DNA from: Ferruginibacter albus
GTDB taxonomy: Bacteria; Bacteroidota; Bacteroidia; Chitinophagales; Chitinophagaceae
NCBI RefSeq assembly: GCF_020042285.1
Contig: NZ_CP083388.1
Location: 1,824,001-1,888,000 of the forward strand
Length of the DNA stretch: 64,000 nucleotides
Direction of reading: 5' to 3'
The position numbers were made by a program, and so were the translations under genes. This document shows, in pieces, positions 9,243 through 18,591 of this stretch (within the stretch, counting starts at the first letter, position 1; each line of letters begins with the position of its first letter). The notes under the pieces were generated by a model. It saw only the letters and a list, made by a program, of their open reading frames with translations. It was not told the origin of the DNA and did not search any database.

Positions 9243-10145
9243 ATGAACATTGAACAATTAAACAATAAATATGGCATTGCAGGCAAAGTAGTTTTTTCAA
9301 ACGGAAAAGGCGGTCTGCAGACCGTAACTATTTCTAACGAGTTGGCAACAGCCGTGCTGTCTATTCACGGCGCACACGTAATGCACTATCAACCTGCCAA
9401 CCAGCAGGAGGTTTTATGGATGAGTGATAAAAGTGTGTTTGAAGAAGGCAAGCCCATACGGGGTGGTATTCCTTTATGTTTTCCATGGTTTGGACCACAT
9501 GCAAGCGAGTCTGCTTTTCCGCAACACGGTTTTGCACGATTAATTAATTGGGAAGTTACCAATGTGGAATCAATGGCGGACGGTGCTACTAAACTAGAGT
9601 TGGAAATAAATACTCCCGATGTTGCCAAAACATATTTCAATTACAGTTTTATAGCAAGACTAACGGTTACGGTAGGGGCAAAATTACAGGTAACCTTAAG
9701 CGTGCTCAATATTGACAATAAGCCGTTTACTTATTCGGATGCACTGCATACTTATTTTAATGTAAGCGATGTAAATGAGATAAGCATTGATGGGTTGCGT
9801 ACTGCTACTTACTATGAAGCATTTGGTACAGAATTAAAACGCCAGGAAGAACCATTGTTGAATATCGTAAGAGAAGAGAACCGTCGTTATGTAAATACTA
9901 CGGCTGACTGTATCATTTATGATAAAGGGCTGAATCGTAAAATACGTGTTGCAAAAACCGGCAGCAAGGTAACCGTGGTTTGGAATCCCGGCGAAGCCAA
10001 TGCAAAAACCATAGCTGATATAGGAGAGAACGGACACAAGCATTTTATTTGTGTAGAAGCGGTAAATGCCTACGAAGGCATCGACATGATAACGTTGCAA
10101 CCCGGCGAGCAACATAGTTTATTTACAACAATTAGCGTTGAATAG
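9243..10145 (+). CDS. D-hexose-6-phosphate mutarotase (aldose 1-epimerase family)
   Basis: 300 residues, normal for the YeaD-like branch, which interconverts the alpha and beta anomers of glucose-6-phosphate and related sugars in the cytoplasm. Typical features are EVLWMSDKSVFEEGKPIRGG, the phosphate-binding-region motif IPLCFPWFGPH, the presumed catalytic His in DALHTYFNV, and the C-terminal acidic residue in FICVEAVNAY. There is no signal peptide, unlike secreted galactose mutarotases. The gene is isolated and flanked on both sides by copies of the 143-bp repeat. The exact sugar substrate is inferred from the family. Confidence 0.88.
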   Translation: MNIEQLNNKYGIAGKVVFSNGKGGLQTVTISNELATAVLSIHGAHVMHYQPANQQEVLWMSDKSVFEEGKPIRGGIPLCFPWFGPHASESAFPQHGFARLINWEVTNVESMADGATKLELEINTPDVAKTYFNYSFIARLTVTVGAKLQVTLSVLNIDNKPFTYSDALHTYFNVSDVNEISIDGLRTATYYEAFGTELKRQEEPLLNIVREENRRYVNTTADCIIYDKGLNRKIRVAKTGSKVTVVWNPGEANAKTIADIGENGHKHFICVEAVNAYEGIDMITLQPGEQHSLFTTISVE

Positions 10146-10168
10146 ATCGGTATTGAGAAATAGTAGTC

Positions 10169-10201
10169 TGTCAGTCTGAGTTTGTCGAAGACTGAAGACT
10201 G
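10169..10201 (+). repeat. Short palindromic dispersed element (GTCTGAG...GTCGAAGAC type)
   Basis: The sequence contains GTCAGTCTGAGTTTGTCGAA followed by GACTGAAGACTG and can fold with AGTCT pairing to AGACT. A related fragment, CTCAGACTGACA (reverse complement of TGTCAGTCTGAG), occurs near 12224-12235. Elements of this form (CTTCGACAAGCTCAGACTGAC) are, to my knowledge, frequent between genes in many Bacteroidota genomes. Confidence 0.5.
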
Positions 10202-10226
10202 TCATATAAAAATATACTCCTTCAAA

Positions 10227-10370
10227 TCTAAGAGTAGAATTACTGAAGTACAGTTTACAGTAGTACAATAGTTCCATCAGGGAACCAACCGACAAACGGG
10301 CCGTCATCGTTTGTCGGCGGCTTTTTTGCGTTACTTTTTTTCCGCAAAAAAAGTAACATAAAAGAATTAC
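10227..10370 (+). repeat. 143-bp intergenic repeat, copy 2
   Basis: Direct-orientation partner of 9032-9174. The terminal hairpin is perfect here: GTTACTTTTTTT pairs with AAAAAAAGTAAC around a short GC-rich loop. It lies between the mutarotase gene and RNase P RNA. The hairpin with its T-run could also act as a transcription terminator for the mutarotase gene. Confidence 0.85.
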
Positions 10371-10430
10371 AGATAAAGTATTGTTTAAAGCTTCTTATTA
10401 ACTCAGGAAAGAATAATTTAATTTTACATT

Positions 10431-10767
10431 TCTATCAGCCAGGCTATCGTTCCGATGCAGATCGGAAAGGAAAGTCCGGACAGCACAGAGCAACACACCG
10501 GTTAACAGCCGGTTCCGATCTGATCGGAAAGAAAGTGCCACAGAAAATAACTGTCCTTCGGGATGAGGGTGAAAATGTGAGGTAAGAGCTCACAGGAATT
10601 ATTGGTAACAATAGTTTCGGGTAAACCTTGTGTGCTGAAATGCCATGTATACCAACGCTTGAGGGCTGCTCGCCTGATGTTGGAGGGTAGGCAGCAAGAC
10701 TGTACCAGTAATGTTACAGCCAGATAAATGATAGCCCACGACAGAATCCGGCTTACCGGCTGATAGA
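10431..10767 (+). ncRNA. rnpB: RNase P RNA
   Basis: Helix P1 closes the molecule: TCTATCAGCC at 10431-10440 is the exact complement of GGCTGATAGA at 10758-10767. Near the 5' end is the conserved GGAAAGGAAAGTCCGGACA block (P4 5' side and J3/4 region), and near the 3' end the conserved ACAGAATCCGGCTTAC block that pairs with it. Internal conserved bits include AGGGTGAAA and GGTAAACC. The length of about 337 nt fits a bacterial type A RNA. It is the catalytic RNA that trims the 5' leaders of pre-tRNAs. A TAATTTTA element just upstream (10419-10426) may be its -7 box. Confidence 0.95.
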
Positions 10768-10833
10768 ATTTTTACCTATTGAATTGGCTGTTCAATATTC
10801 ATCTTACGTTTATAAAATAAATCGATCAAGGGC

Positions 10834-11243
10834 ATGGTTAGTTTCGCATACTTTTTTCCTTTCTTTTTTATTGGTATGTGGGTGTTGGTTTGTTTTATTA
10901 TTTCAAAGATGGGGTGGGCAGATCTGTTCACCAATTATCCTGCACCTGCTGATTTTATTGGTACAAGGATCGGCATTATTTCGGCGGTATTAATAACGCT
11001 AATTATAATAATTGTCTTGTTTTAAAATATAATGAAGAAGGTTTTTATTTAAGACCGATACTTATATTTCGTGCCTTTCATAAACCCATATTAATTCCGT
11101 GGGAAGAAGTAAAAGAAGTACGGGATAAAAAAATATTGTTCTTTTCTTTTAAGCGGTTGATCATAGGGCGGCCTTTTGTAGCATCGATACTGATAAAAAC
11201 AAGTGTGTTCAATAAAATAGCATCCAACCTTAGGATACTGTAA
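10834..11243 (+). pseudogene. Frameshifted small membrane protein gene (two TM helices plus PH-like domain)
   Basis: The first frame (from the ATG at 10834) encodes two membrane helices (FAYFFPFFFIGMWVLVCFI; then GTRIGIISAVL). The protein then continues in another frame from about 10989: NNANYNNCLVLKYNEEGFYL, RPILIFRAFHKPILIPWEEV, ending ASNLRIL at the TAA of 11241-11243. Together these read as one ~135-residue protein of a type I recall from Bacteroidota, with a membrane anchor followed by a YNEEGFYL / IPWEEVKEV beta-rich domain. The shift corresponds to one missing base near 10980-10995. It could be a true lesion or a sequencing error; no slippery heptamer is obvious. The function is unknown. 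Confidence 0.65.
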
Positions 11244-11253
11244 GTAAAAATTG

Positions 11254-11838
11254 TTAGCCTGCATACCAACCTACTAACACATCTTTAAATTCTTCTTTAG
11301 GAAGTAAAAAAGTTTCTTTATCTGCATTCTGAAATACAAGGTTATTGGTTGTAAGGGATATTTTAAAAGGAGAATGCTTTCCATCAATATTAGTAATAGT
11401 CATTAAGCCTTCAATTGCAGTAAATGTTATTGGTTCTTTCTGATCTTTACTATAAACCGGAGTGTCTGTACAAATGTCATTGATCAATTTATTGTCTTTA
11501 GAATATTGGTTTAAAGTGATTTTTATATGATCTCGAAAATCTACAATACTAAACTGTTTATATTTTGGAATACTATCGAGTATTAACTCTATGATCAGCT
11601 CGTAACGATAGTCTTTTGAGATTTTTTGTAACGCAACCATCCCACAACCACTCACTATAGCGGTACTGTCAAATTGATAGGTGTTGTCAATCGCTAAATT
11701 ATTTACAATGTTTGCTTTTGCCTTAGCGGTTTGTTGTAAAGTATCATTTTGCCATTGGGCAGGGAACACAATACCTGTTTTTTGTTTACAGCTTAATAAA
11801 ATAACAATTACAACAAAAGCTAAAAATGTTTTTTTCAT
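11254..11838 (-). CDS. Putative lipoprotein of unknown function
   Basis: 194 residues. The N-terminus MKKTFLAFVVIVILLSCKQK has a short hydrophobic core and a lipobox (ILLSC, Cys17), so it should be a membrane lipoprotein. The rest alternates polar and beta-prone stretches (YRYELIIELILDSIPKY, GLMTITNIDGKH, TTNNLVFQN) and ends FKDVLVGWYAG. I recognise no family. It is convergent with the frameshifted gene before it, with about ten bases between the two stop codons. Confidence 0.6.
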   Translation of the reverse strand: MKKTFLAFVVIVILLSCKQKTGIVFPAQWQNDTLQQTAKAKANIVNNLAIDNTYQFDSTAIVSGCGMVALQKISKDYRYELIIELILDSIPKYKQFSIVDFRDHIKITLNQYSKDNKLINDICTDTPVYSKDQKEPITFTAIEGLMTITNIDGKHSPFKISLTTNNLVFQNADKETFLLPKEEFKDVLVGWYAG

Positions 11839-12370
11839 TTTTACAGGATTATTATTTTATGGTTGCGACATTAGACCATAGTATGGTTTGCCTGCCAGCC
11901 AGGTTATTAAAGATAGTTAAGTTCTTATTGGTTATAATGAACGATCTGTCCACCGCATAGAAGTTAAAATCCATTTTAGAGACAGACTCATTAGTACTGA
12001 GGAGTGGTAAAATAATGAAATTGATAAAAGCTCTTTTCATTATCGGTTTTATTGTAGGATGCTGACGGCAGGAATTTTCCATAAAAGATGCTTTAATGCT
12101 ATTCGAATTAAAAGGAGTATAAAATGAAAAAATTGCCTGGCCACTGAGGAGGCGAATACTTTGAATTAAATACATTTTTCATTTTCGAAAGAGTGTTTTT
12201 ATAAAAAACCCTTCTTTGCCGTGCTCAGACTGACATCTCATTAATTAAAACTAACTGCTAAATTGTTTTTCTTATTTACCATTCTTTCATATTAAGAGCA
12301 GTAAACATTCTTAAACTTTTATCCTAAATTCGACGAACATACTTTCATTCTCAACATCAACCTTAATTGA
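11839..12370. other. 532-base intergenic region, no supported gene
   Basis: It contains AT-rich sequence, a fragment of the dispersed CTCAGACTGACA element near 12224-12235, and a 107-codon open frame on the minus strand (11852-12175). That frame has no recognisable protein features; it could be a decayed gene but I cannot support it. The antiporter gene upstream region lies in the last ~100 bases, without a clear TAnnTTTG element. Confidence 0.5.
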
Positions 12371-13954
12371 ATGCATACTTTATTACCTTTTTTACTGGCA
12401 ATGATCGCGACGGTGGTATTATTGGAAATGTGGGCATCCAAACTAAGGATCGCTTACCCGATATTATTGGTGGTAGCAGGGTTGTTGATAAGCTTTATTC
12501 CCGGCTTGCCGGTGGTTAAGATAAACCCGGACCTTATCTTTTTTATCTTCCTGCCGCCATTGTTGTTTGAGGCTGCCTGGTCGGTATCTTTTAAAGAAAT
12601 GAAAAAGTGGTGGCGCATTATAAGCAGCTTTGCTTTTTTGGTAGTGTTCTTTACGGCGCTAACGGTGGCTATTGTGGTGAATCATTTTATCCCCGGCTTT
12701 ACATTGGCGTTAGGGTTTTTGTTAGGTGGCATTGTTTCTCCGCCCGATGCAGTAAGTACCGGTGCTATTACAAGATTTGTGCGAATACCTAAATCCACCT
12801 CGGCAATATTGGAAGGAGAGAGCCTGTTGAACGATGCCTCTTCATTAATTATCTTTCGTTTTGCGTTGATAGCAGTAAGCACCGGGCATTTTATATGGCA
12901 GCAGGCGGCGCTTAGTTTTTTATGGATGATCATTGGCGGAGTAGCCATAGGCTTAGCATTGGCATGGATATTTGTAAAAGCACATAAATGGTTGCCGACA
13001 GATGCACCATCGGATATAGCCTTTACACTCATAGAACCCTATTGCATGTATTGGGTAGCGGAACAATTGCATAGCTCCGGAGTGTTGGCGGTAGTAGCAG
13101 GCGGGTTGTTCATGTCTTCCAAAAGATTATTCTTCTTAAACAGTACCAGTCGTATTAAGGGATATAGTGTGTGGGAGAGCTTTGTATTTATTTTAAACGG
13201 TATCGTGTTCTTGATTATCGGGTTGGAGCTTCCTGAAATTGTAGAAGGCTTGCGTGCGCATGGTACTCCTTTACATACAGCCATCGGGTATGGCGTATTG
13301 GTAACATTTATTTTGATACTGGCAAGAATGATCAGTGCCTATACAGCTCTTGTAGCAACGATCATTTTTCGCCCGAGCGTAATACCGCATGCCTCTTCCC
13401 GAAGGCGACGATTGTTAATGCCTTTGTTATTAGGGTGGACAGGAATGCGAGGAGTGGTATCCTTAGCAGCAGCTTTGGCAATTCCTGTTACATTGGATAA
13501 TGGTACAGCTTTCCCTGAAAGGAATCTTATTCTCTTTATAACTTTTATAGCGATCTTATTGACATTGCTGGTACAAGGGCTTACGTTACCGACCTTTATA
13601 AAACGAAGTCGGTTATTTGATGGAATATTTGCTGAGGATGATAGCGAAGTAGTATCGCAACGCATTAAGAAAGAGTTACGACATCATAGCTATGAGTTTT
13701 TGAAGAACAAGCATGAGAATGAATGGAAGGGACATGATGGAATGCAACAGTTGTTACATCACTGGGAAGAAAAAACAAAAGCTTCTGATGATAGCTGGAT
13801 GGATGAGAATATAAAAACCATCTTTTTGGAGATGCTGGAAAGCCAGCGGCAATATCTTTCCAAGCTTAATAAAGATGTTACTATCGATGAAGAGATCATC
13901 CGTACACAATTGTACCAAATAGACCTGGAGGAAGAACGTTTGAGAATGATATAG
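12371..13954 (+). CDS. Na+/H+ antiporter, CPA1 (NhaP-like) family
   Basis: 527 residues with about 11-12 hydrophobic helices over residues 1-405 and a ~115-residue charged cytoplasmic tail. The ion-binding region typical of the CPA1 family is visible as GGIVSPPDAVST (helix 4/5) and GESLLNDASSLIIFRFAL, which contains the ND pair of electroneutral exchangers. The arginine-rich GWTGMRGVVSLAAALAIP motif is also present. It should exchange cytoplasmic sodium (or another monovalent cation) for protons in pH and salt homeostasis. The gene is monocistronic; glnS converges on it from the other side. Confidence 0.93.
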   Translation: MHTLLPFLLAMIATVVLLEMWASKLRIAYPILLVVAGLLISFIPGLPVVKINPDLIFFIFLPPLLFEAAWSVSFKEMKKWWRIISSFAFLVVFFTALTVAIVVNHFIPGFTLALGFLLGGIVSPPDAVSTGAITRFVRIPKSTSAILEGESLLNDASSLIIFRFALIAVSTGHFIWQQAALSFLWMIIGGVAIGLALAWIFVKAHKWLPTDAPSDIAFTLIEPYCMYWVAEQLHSSGVLAVVAGGLFMSSKRLFFLNSTSRIKGYSVWESFVFILNGIVFLIIGLELPEIVEGLRAHGTPLHTAIGYGVLVTFILILARMISAYTALVATIIFRPSVIPHASSRRRRLLMPLLLGWTGMRGVVSLAAALAIPVTLDNGTAFPERNLILFITFIAILLTLLVQGLTLPTFIKRSRLFDGIFAEDDSEVVSQRIKKELRHHSYEFLKNKHENEWKGHDGMQQLLHHWEEKTKASDDSWMDENIKTIFLEMLESQRQYLSKLNKDVTIDEEIIRTQLYQIDLEEERLRMI

Positions 13955-13992
13955 AAAAAGGGAAGAGACTGCTGCAACTAAACATTGTTTGC

Positions 13993-15660
13993 TCAGCTCT
14001 TCTTTACTTCCTTCGCCCACGCATCTTTCAATGTAACGGTTCGGTTAAAGATCAGCTTGTCGGCAGTTGCTTCTTTATCTAAACAGAAATATCCTTTGCG
14101 GATGAATTGATAGCGGGTAGCTGTATCTGCAATTTTAAGCGAAGGCTCTACATAAGCCTTGCTGATAACCTGTAATGAATCGGGATTAATATATTCTTTA
14201 AAATCGCCCTCTTCGCTGCCGGGATCTTCGGCTTTAAATAAGCGTTCGTATAAACGTACTTCCGCACTTAAAGCGTGCTGTACACTTGCCCAGTGAATGG
14301 TTCCTTTAACAGTGATACCACTGGTATCATTGCCACTTTTACTTTCAGGAATATAGGTTGCATGAATTTCGGTGATGTTACCGCTTTCATCTTTTGTAAA
14401 GCTTTCGCATTTTACAATGTATGCGCTCTTTAAACGCACCATGGCGCCCGGTGCTAAACGAAACCATTTTTTAGCAGGTACTTCCATAAAGTCTTCTCTT
14501 TCTATCCATAGCTCTTTGCTGAATGGAATAGAACGGGTGCCACCTGCATCTTCGGCTTGCGTATTATAATCAGCTGTAAATTCTTCTGTTTGATTATCGG
14601 GATAATTAGTGATGATCAACTTTACAGGATCCAACACTGCCATTACACGCTTAGCGATCTTATTCAGATCTTCTCTAACACAAAATTCCAATAAACTGAC
14701 ATCAATTAAATTATCTCTTTTAGCTACACCAATGCGGTCACAAAAGTCACGAATGCTTTCCGGTGTGTACCCACGGCGACGTAAGCCACTGATGGTTGGC
14801 ATACGTGGATCGTCCCAGCTTTGTACAAAACCTTCATTCACCAATTGTAATAGTTTTCGTTTACTCATTACCGTATAGGTCATGTTCAAACGGGCAAATT
14901 CATACTGATGAGAAGGGAATATTTCCAGCTTTTCAATGAACCAATTGTATAATTCTCTGTGTGCAACAAACTCTAAGGTGCAAATGCTGTGTGTGATGTT
15001 TTCGATACTGTCGCTTTGTCCATGTGCAAAATCATACATCGGGTAAATGCACCATTTATCTCCCGTACGGTGATGATGCGCATGTTTGATACGATACAAC
15101 AACGGATCCCGCATGTGCATGTTGGGAGAAGTGAGATCTGCTTTTGCACGTAATACTTTTTCCCCGTCTTTATACCTGCCATTCTTCATTTCTTCAAATA
15201 GCTGCAGGTTTTCGTCAATGCTTCTATTCCTGTATGGGCTTTCTTTGCCCGGTTCAGTGGGGGTACCTTTTAATGCGGCTATTTCTTCTGCAGATGAATC
15301 ATCTACATATGCCAGTCCTTTTTTGATAAGTGTTACAGCAAGGGTATATAATGCGTCAAAGTAATCAGAAGCATAAAATTCATTTGCCCAGTTAAAGCCT
15401 AGCCAGCGAACATCTTCTTTAATGCTGTCAACATATTCGGTATCTTCTGTTACCGGATTGGTATCATCAAATCGAAGATTGGTTTTGCCGCCGTATTTTA
15501 TTCCTAAACCAAAGTTCAAACAAATGCTTTTAGCATGGCCAATATGTAAATAGCCATTAGGTTCAGGTGGAAAGCGGGTAAGTATTGTTTTGTATTTGCC
15601 TGTGTTGATTCCTTCTTCTACAATTTCTTCTATAAAATTCAGGCTTTTTTCTTCAGACAT
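13993..15660 (-). CDS. glnS: Glutamine--tRNA ligase
   Basis: 555 residues, the normal size for bacterial GlnRS. The class I signatures are [15 protein letters not shown] (HIGH motif at 39-42) and VMSKRKLL (KMSKS-like). The GlnRS-type catalytic domain shows [27 protein letters not shown] and [18 protein letters not shown], followed by the two beta-barrel anticodon-binding domains ([29 protein letters not shown]). It charges tRNA-Gln with glutamine in the cytoplasm. Its presence implies direct glutaminylation rather than exclusive use of the GatCAB route. Confidence 0.97.
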   Translation of the reverse strand: MSEEKSLNFIEEIVEEGINTGKYKTILTRFPPEPNGYLHIGHAKSICLNFGLGIKYGGKTNLRFDDTNPVTEDTEYVDSIKEDVRWLGFNWANEFYASDYFDALYTLAVTLIKKGLAYVDDSSAEEIAALKGTPTEPGKESPYRNRSIDENLQLFEEMKNGRYKDGEKVLRAKADLTSPNMHMRDPLLYRIKHAHHHRTGDKWCIYPMYDFAHGQSDSIENITHSICTLEFVAHRELYNWFIEKLEIFPSHQYEFARLNMTYTVMSKRKLLQLVNEGFVQSWDDPRMPTISGLRRRGYTPESIRDFCDRIGVAKRDNLIDVSLLEFCVREDLNKIAKRVMAVLDPVKLIITNYPDNQTEEFTADYNTQAEDAGGTRSIPFSKELWIEREDFMEVPAKKWFRLAPGAMVRLKSAYIVKCESFTKDESGNITEIHATYIPESKSGNDTSGITVKGTIHWASVQHALSAEVRLYERLFKAEDPGSEEGDFKEYINPDSLQVISKAYVEPSLKIADTATRYQFIRKGYFCLDKEATADKLIFNRTVTLKDAWAKEVKKS

Positions 15661-15693
15661 CCGTTTTGATTTGAGTAGCTAATTTACAATAAG

Positions 15694-15721
15694 ATGGTGA
15701 ATGGTGAATGGTGAATAGTGA
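15694..15721. repeat. Short tandem repeat, 7-bp unit ATGGTGA x4
   Basis: Three exact copies of ATGGTGA are followed by one variant (ATAGTGA), within the 160-base gap upstream of glnS. It is a microsatellite-like run and possibly part of a dispersed element. No gene is seen in the gap. Confidence 0.7.
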
Positions 15722-15820
15722 AAATATGTTGAAGAATAAGTCAATAATTGATAATTGTATTCATAGCGTTATAAAAAACTTTACAGAAGCTTCACTATTA
15801 AACATTCCTCATTGACCTGA

Positions 15821-16891
15821 TTAATCTGCCCTTCCTAAATTACGTAAATGAGATGTGTGCGAAGCAATCGCATGAACCATTCTTGGAAATTCGATATACT
15901 GAATTCCAAAGTCAATACAAGTTTGGCGAATGATTTTACTGATAGCAGGATAATGAACGTGAGATATTTTAGGAAATAAATGATGTTCTATCTGGAAGTT
16001 TAACCCGCCAACGTACCACGAAATCCATTTATTCTTTGTAGCAAAGTTAGCAGTAGTTTCCAATTGATGAATTGCCCATTCGTTTTCTATTTTGTTAGTA
16101 TCGGCAACGGGTAACGGAAAATGAGTATGTTCTACCGTATGTGCCAGTTGAAACACGATACTTAAAATTAACCCGGCGCTCATTGTAATAATTAAAAAAC
16201 CTACCAGCCACTTAACAAATCCTACAACACAAATAGGAACTATTATCATACCAATGATGTATCCGATCTTTGCAGCCCAAAAGCCTAAATGCTCTTTGAG
16301 GGTTAATTTACGGATAGAAACTTCACCAACCTTTGATTTAAAATACTTGTCGTAATCAGTCTTAAATATCCATAAAATGTGGAGTAATGTATATAAAAAC
16401 CAAAAGTAATAATGTTGAAAGCGGTGCATCTTATAACGCTTTTGTGATTTGCACAAACGTAACCACGGTTGAGCTTCAATATCATCATCTACACCATCCA
16501 CATTTGTATAAGTATGGTGAATGATATTATGCTTGATGCTCCACATAATACTGCTGGCTCCTAAAAAGTTCATAGATATAGCCGCAATCTTATTAATGTG
16601 TTTGTTTTTACTAAAGCTACCATGAGACCCATCGTGCATTACATTGAAGCCAATTGCGGCAGTGAGAATACCTAAAAGCAAACACTCTACAATGGCAAAT
16701 AAAACGGGAGGTGTAAAAAAGATTACATGAATACATAAAGTAAAATAAGTAGCACAAAGAAAAATAGCTTTAAAATATAGGCTGAAATTTCCTGTTTGAG
16801 GCTTATTACGTTCTTCAAAATATTGATTAACGCGTTTCTTGAGTTCCTGATGAAAAACGCTTTTATTATTTATAAATTTAGGTGTGGTCAT
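15821..16891 (-). CDS. Membrane fatty acid desaturase (acyl-CoA/linoleoyl-CoA desaturase-like)
   Basis: The start is placed at the ATG at 16891 (MTTPKFINNK, 356 residues); an in-frame ATG 13 codons upstream gives an atypical N-terminus. The three histidine boxes of the di-iron desaturases are clear: HDGSH (86-90), HNIIHH (121-126) and QIEHHLFP near residue 300. The first Q of the last box is typical of front-end and linoleoyl-CoA-like desaturases. Several hydrophobic helices surround them. It should introduce a double bond in acyl chains at the inner membrane, which helps membrane fluidity. No cytochrome b5 domain is fused, so the electron donor is separate. The position specificity is unknown. 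Confidence 0.9.
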   Translation of the reverse strand: MTTPKFINNKSVFHQELKKRVNQYFEERNKPQTGNFSLYFKAIFLCATYFTLCIHVIFFTPPVLFAIVECLLLGILTAAIGFNVMHDGSHGSFSKNKHINKIAAISMNFLGASSIMWSIKHNIIHHTYTNVDGVDDDIEAQPWLRLCKSQKRYKMHRFQHYYFWFLYTLLHILWIFKTDYDKYFKSKVGEVSIRKLTLKEHLGFWAAKIGYIIGMIIVPICVVGFVKWLVGFLIITMSAGLILSIVFQLAHTVEHTHFPLPVADTNKIENEWAIHQLETTANFATKNKWISWYVGGLNFQIEHHLFPKISHVHYPAISKIIRQTCIDFGIQYIEFPRMVHAIASHTSHLRNLGRAD

Positions 16892-16967
16892 GCGATGGTA
16901 ATAGTAACTTAAATGTGACGCAAGGTACACCTTAAAAACGCATTTCTATAGTTTGTTTATACCCATT

Positions 16968-17699
16968 TTATGTAGTTTTCTTAATAAATGCGTTAAAGTT
17001 TTCAAAACCTATCATTTTAGCACTGATAAAACCTTCTGCATGAGCTACTCCGATCATTTTTCCCCACATTTGATTGCGGTGGATGATACCGTCTAAAAAA
17101 TCGGGAGATGAAATATATGTTTGAGGGCCGCCGGTATTTTCAGGGTTATAAAACTGTGTGCCAAAGGCTTTAATAGATTCAATTTTTTTATCAATTACTG
17201 ATGATACATTGATCAGGAAATCAGGTTTGATATAAGTATCCTGTATATAATGGAAAATATAAGCGGGTCGCCATTTTGCCTGTGGAATGTTATTGTCTGT
17301 TGTTTCAATTTTAGCAAGGCCCGATAAAAAAGCGGCTTCCACAATTAATTGAGATGCCCGTCCGTGATCAGGGTGCCGGTCAACAGGTGCATTGCATAGA
17401 ATTATTTCGGGCTGATACCTGCGTAAAACTTTTATGATCTGGCGTTGATGTTCTTCGTCATTCCTGAAAAAGCCATCTGCCATACCCAGGTTTTCTCTTA
17501 CATCCAGCTGTAATATGTTGGCAGAAGCTGCAGCTTCTTTAGTCCGCGTTTCTACAGAACCTCTTGTACCTAGTTCGCCTCTTGTCAGATCGATAATGCC
17601 GGTTTTTTTACCATTTGATTTTTCAACCAATAAGGTTCCTGAACAACCCAATTCAACATCATCCGGATGAGAGCCGAAAGCCAGTATATCTAATTTCAT
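16968..17699 (-). CDS. bshB1: Bacillithiol biosynthesis deacetylase BshB1 (PIG-L/LmbE family)
   Basis: 243 residues. The zinc motif GSHPDDVELGCSGTL (H11, D13, D14) and the downstream HPDHGRASQL carry the expected ligands and catalytic residues of PIG-L deacetylases. IDLTRGELGTRGS and RENLGMADGFF are typical of BshB1. It removes the acetyl group from GlcNAc-malate in bacillithiol synthesis, the main low-molecular-weight thiol of many Bacteroidota and Firmicutes. bshA and bshC are not in this window. The subgroup is assigned from motif pattern, so a related LmbE deacetylase is a small alternative. Confidence 0.88.
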   Translation of the reverse strand: MKLDILAFGSHPDDVELGCSGTLLVEKSNGKKTGIIDLTRGELGTRGSVETRTKEAAASANILQLDVRENLGMADGFFRNDEEHQRQIIKVLRRYQPEIILCNAPVDRHPDHGRASQLIVEAAFLSGLAKIETTDNNIPQAKWRPAYIFHYIQDTYIKPDFLINVSSVIDKKIESIKAFGTQFYNPENTGGPQTYISSPDFLDGIIHRNQMWGKMIGVAHAEGFISAKMIGFENFNAFIKKTT

Positions 17700-17757
17700 A
17701 TGGCAAAGATAATTGATAGTTTGGGGTGATGAAAGTAATGGTAGTGTTAAGCGTAGT

Positions 17758-18549
17758 TTATTGCAATTCCAAAGTTAAGCTGTCGGCGTTAGTTAACTTT
17801 CTTCCAAATTCATTTAGCCAATAATCCAGCTTTGGAGGATGAGCAGAAATAAGAGAGCTGCTGTCTTTTTCAATGGCATTTATCTTTAAGTTTTTATCAA
17901 ACACAAACGCACTGATAACCTTTACATTTTTTCCTTCATTATTTTTTATTTCATACTCATGATTGATTTTGAAATCGTTTAGTCCTTTATCATCAGAGCC
18001 TATAGAAAAATCAGGAAATGAAAGCGGTTTATAAGAGCCCGGGTATGTTGAATACTTTTTGATAAATGCGGAAACGGTATCTTGAATTTCGGTTTTTTTT
18101 GCAAAATTATCATCATCTTCTTTTACCGCTTGTATTGTTTTAGAGAGAAATTCTCCCAGCTTCATTTCTGGGCTATTAATGCTGCCGTCAGCCATAAAAA
18201 ACTGAATGCTTGTTGTGTCTGTCAGCAGGTAAGAATAGTTTTTTAATAAACTGTCAGTGTATGAAATCTCTGCATAGATGAATCCTGTTGCTTTAATAGA
18301 TACATTTTCATTATTTAATAAGCACCTCAAATCTTTAAACGATAGTTTTTGTAACCATTTGTCAAGCCTTAAACTTCTATTATTATCCGGCATTGTGGGT
18401 TTAGCATTTATAGCAGATTCACTTGATTGGATAAAAGCATTTGCAGAGTCAATTATTGTTTGACAGTCATCATTAGCGATATGTTGTGTAGAAACAAAAG
18501 AACTTGTGATAAAAAGAAGAGATGCAATTAAAAGAGTAAAAAGCTTCAT
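17758..18549 (-). CDS. Secreted protein of unknown function
   Basis: 263 residues with an N-terminal signal peptide (MKLFTLLIASLLFITSSFVS). The mature protein is helix-rich and polar. Visible segments are LDKWLQKLSFKDLRCLLNNE, IYAEISYTDSLLKNYSYLL, EFLSKTIQAV, and a beta-rich stretch FKINHEYEIKNNEGKNVKVIS before a final PPKLDYWLNEFGRKL. I recognise no catalytic motif or family. It lies in a run of minus-strand genes between bshB1 and a DUF4294 gene but has its own ~40-60 base gaps, so operon membership is unclear. Confidence 0.65.
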   Translation of the reverse strand: MKLFTLLIASLLFITSSFVSTQHIANDDCQTIIDSANAFIQSSESAINAKPTMPDNNRSLRLDKWLQKLSFKDLRCLLNNENVSIKATGFIYAEISYTDSLLKNYSYLLTDTTSIQFFMADGSINSPEMKLGEFLSKTIQAVKEDDDNFAKKTEIQDTVSAFIKKYSTYPGSYKPLSFPDFSIGSDDKGLNDFKINHEYEIKNNEGKNVKVISAFVFDKNLKINAIEKDSSSLISAHPPKLDYWLNEFGRKLTNADSLTLELQ

Positions 18550-18591
18550 GGCGTGATGATGTTAGTTGTGTTATAATGAATTACAGATGGC

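Noticed and set aside
9032..10370. Small conserved peptide encoded by the minus strand of both 143-bp repeat copies
   Set aside because: The shared residues (LLYYCKLYFSNSTLR) follow from DNA identity, and the two frames differ in start and end. There is no sign of selection at the protein level.
10784..10993. 69-codon open frame after RNase P RNA
   Set aside because: Out of frame with the membrane protein reading that continues sensibly downstream; a shadow of the frameshifted gene.
11852..12175. 107-codon open frame on the minus strand
   Set aside because: No recognisable domain or clear signal, unusual composition for this genome; most likely chance or a decayed gene.
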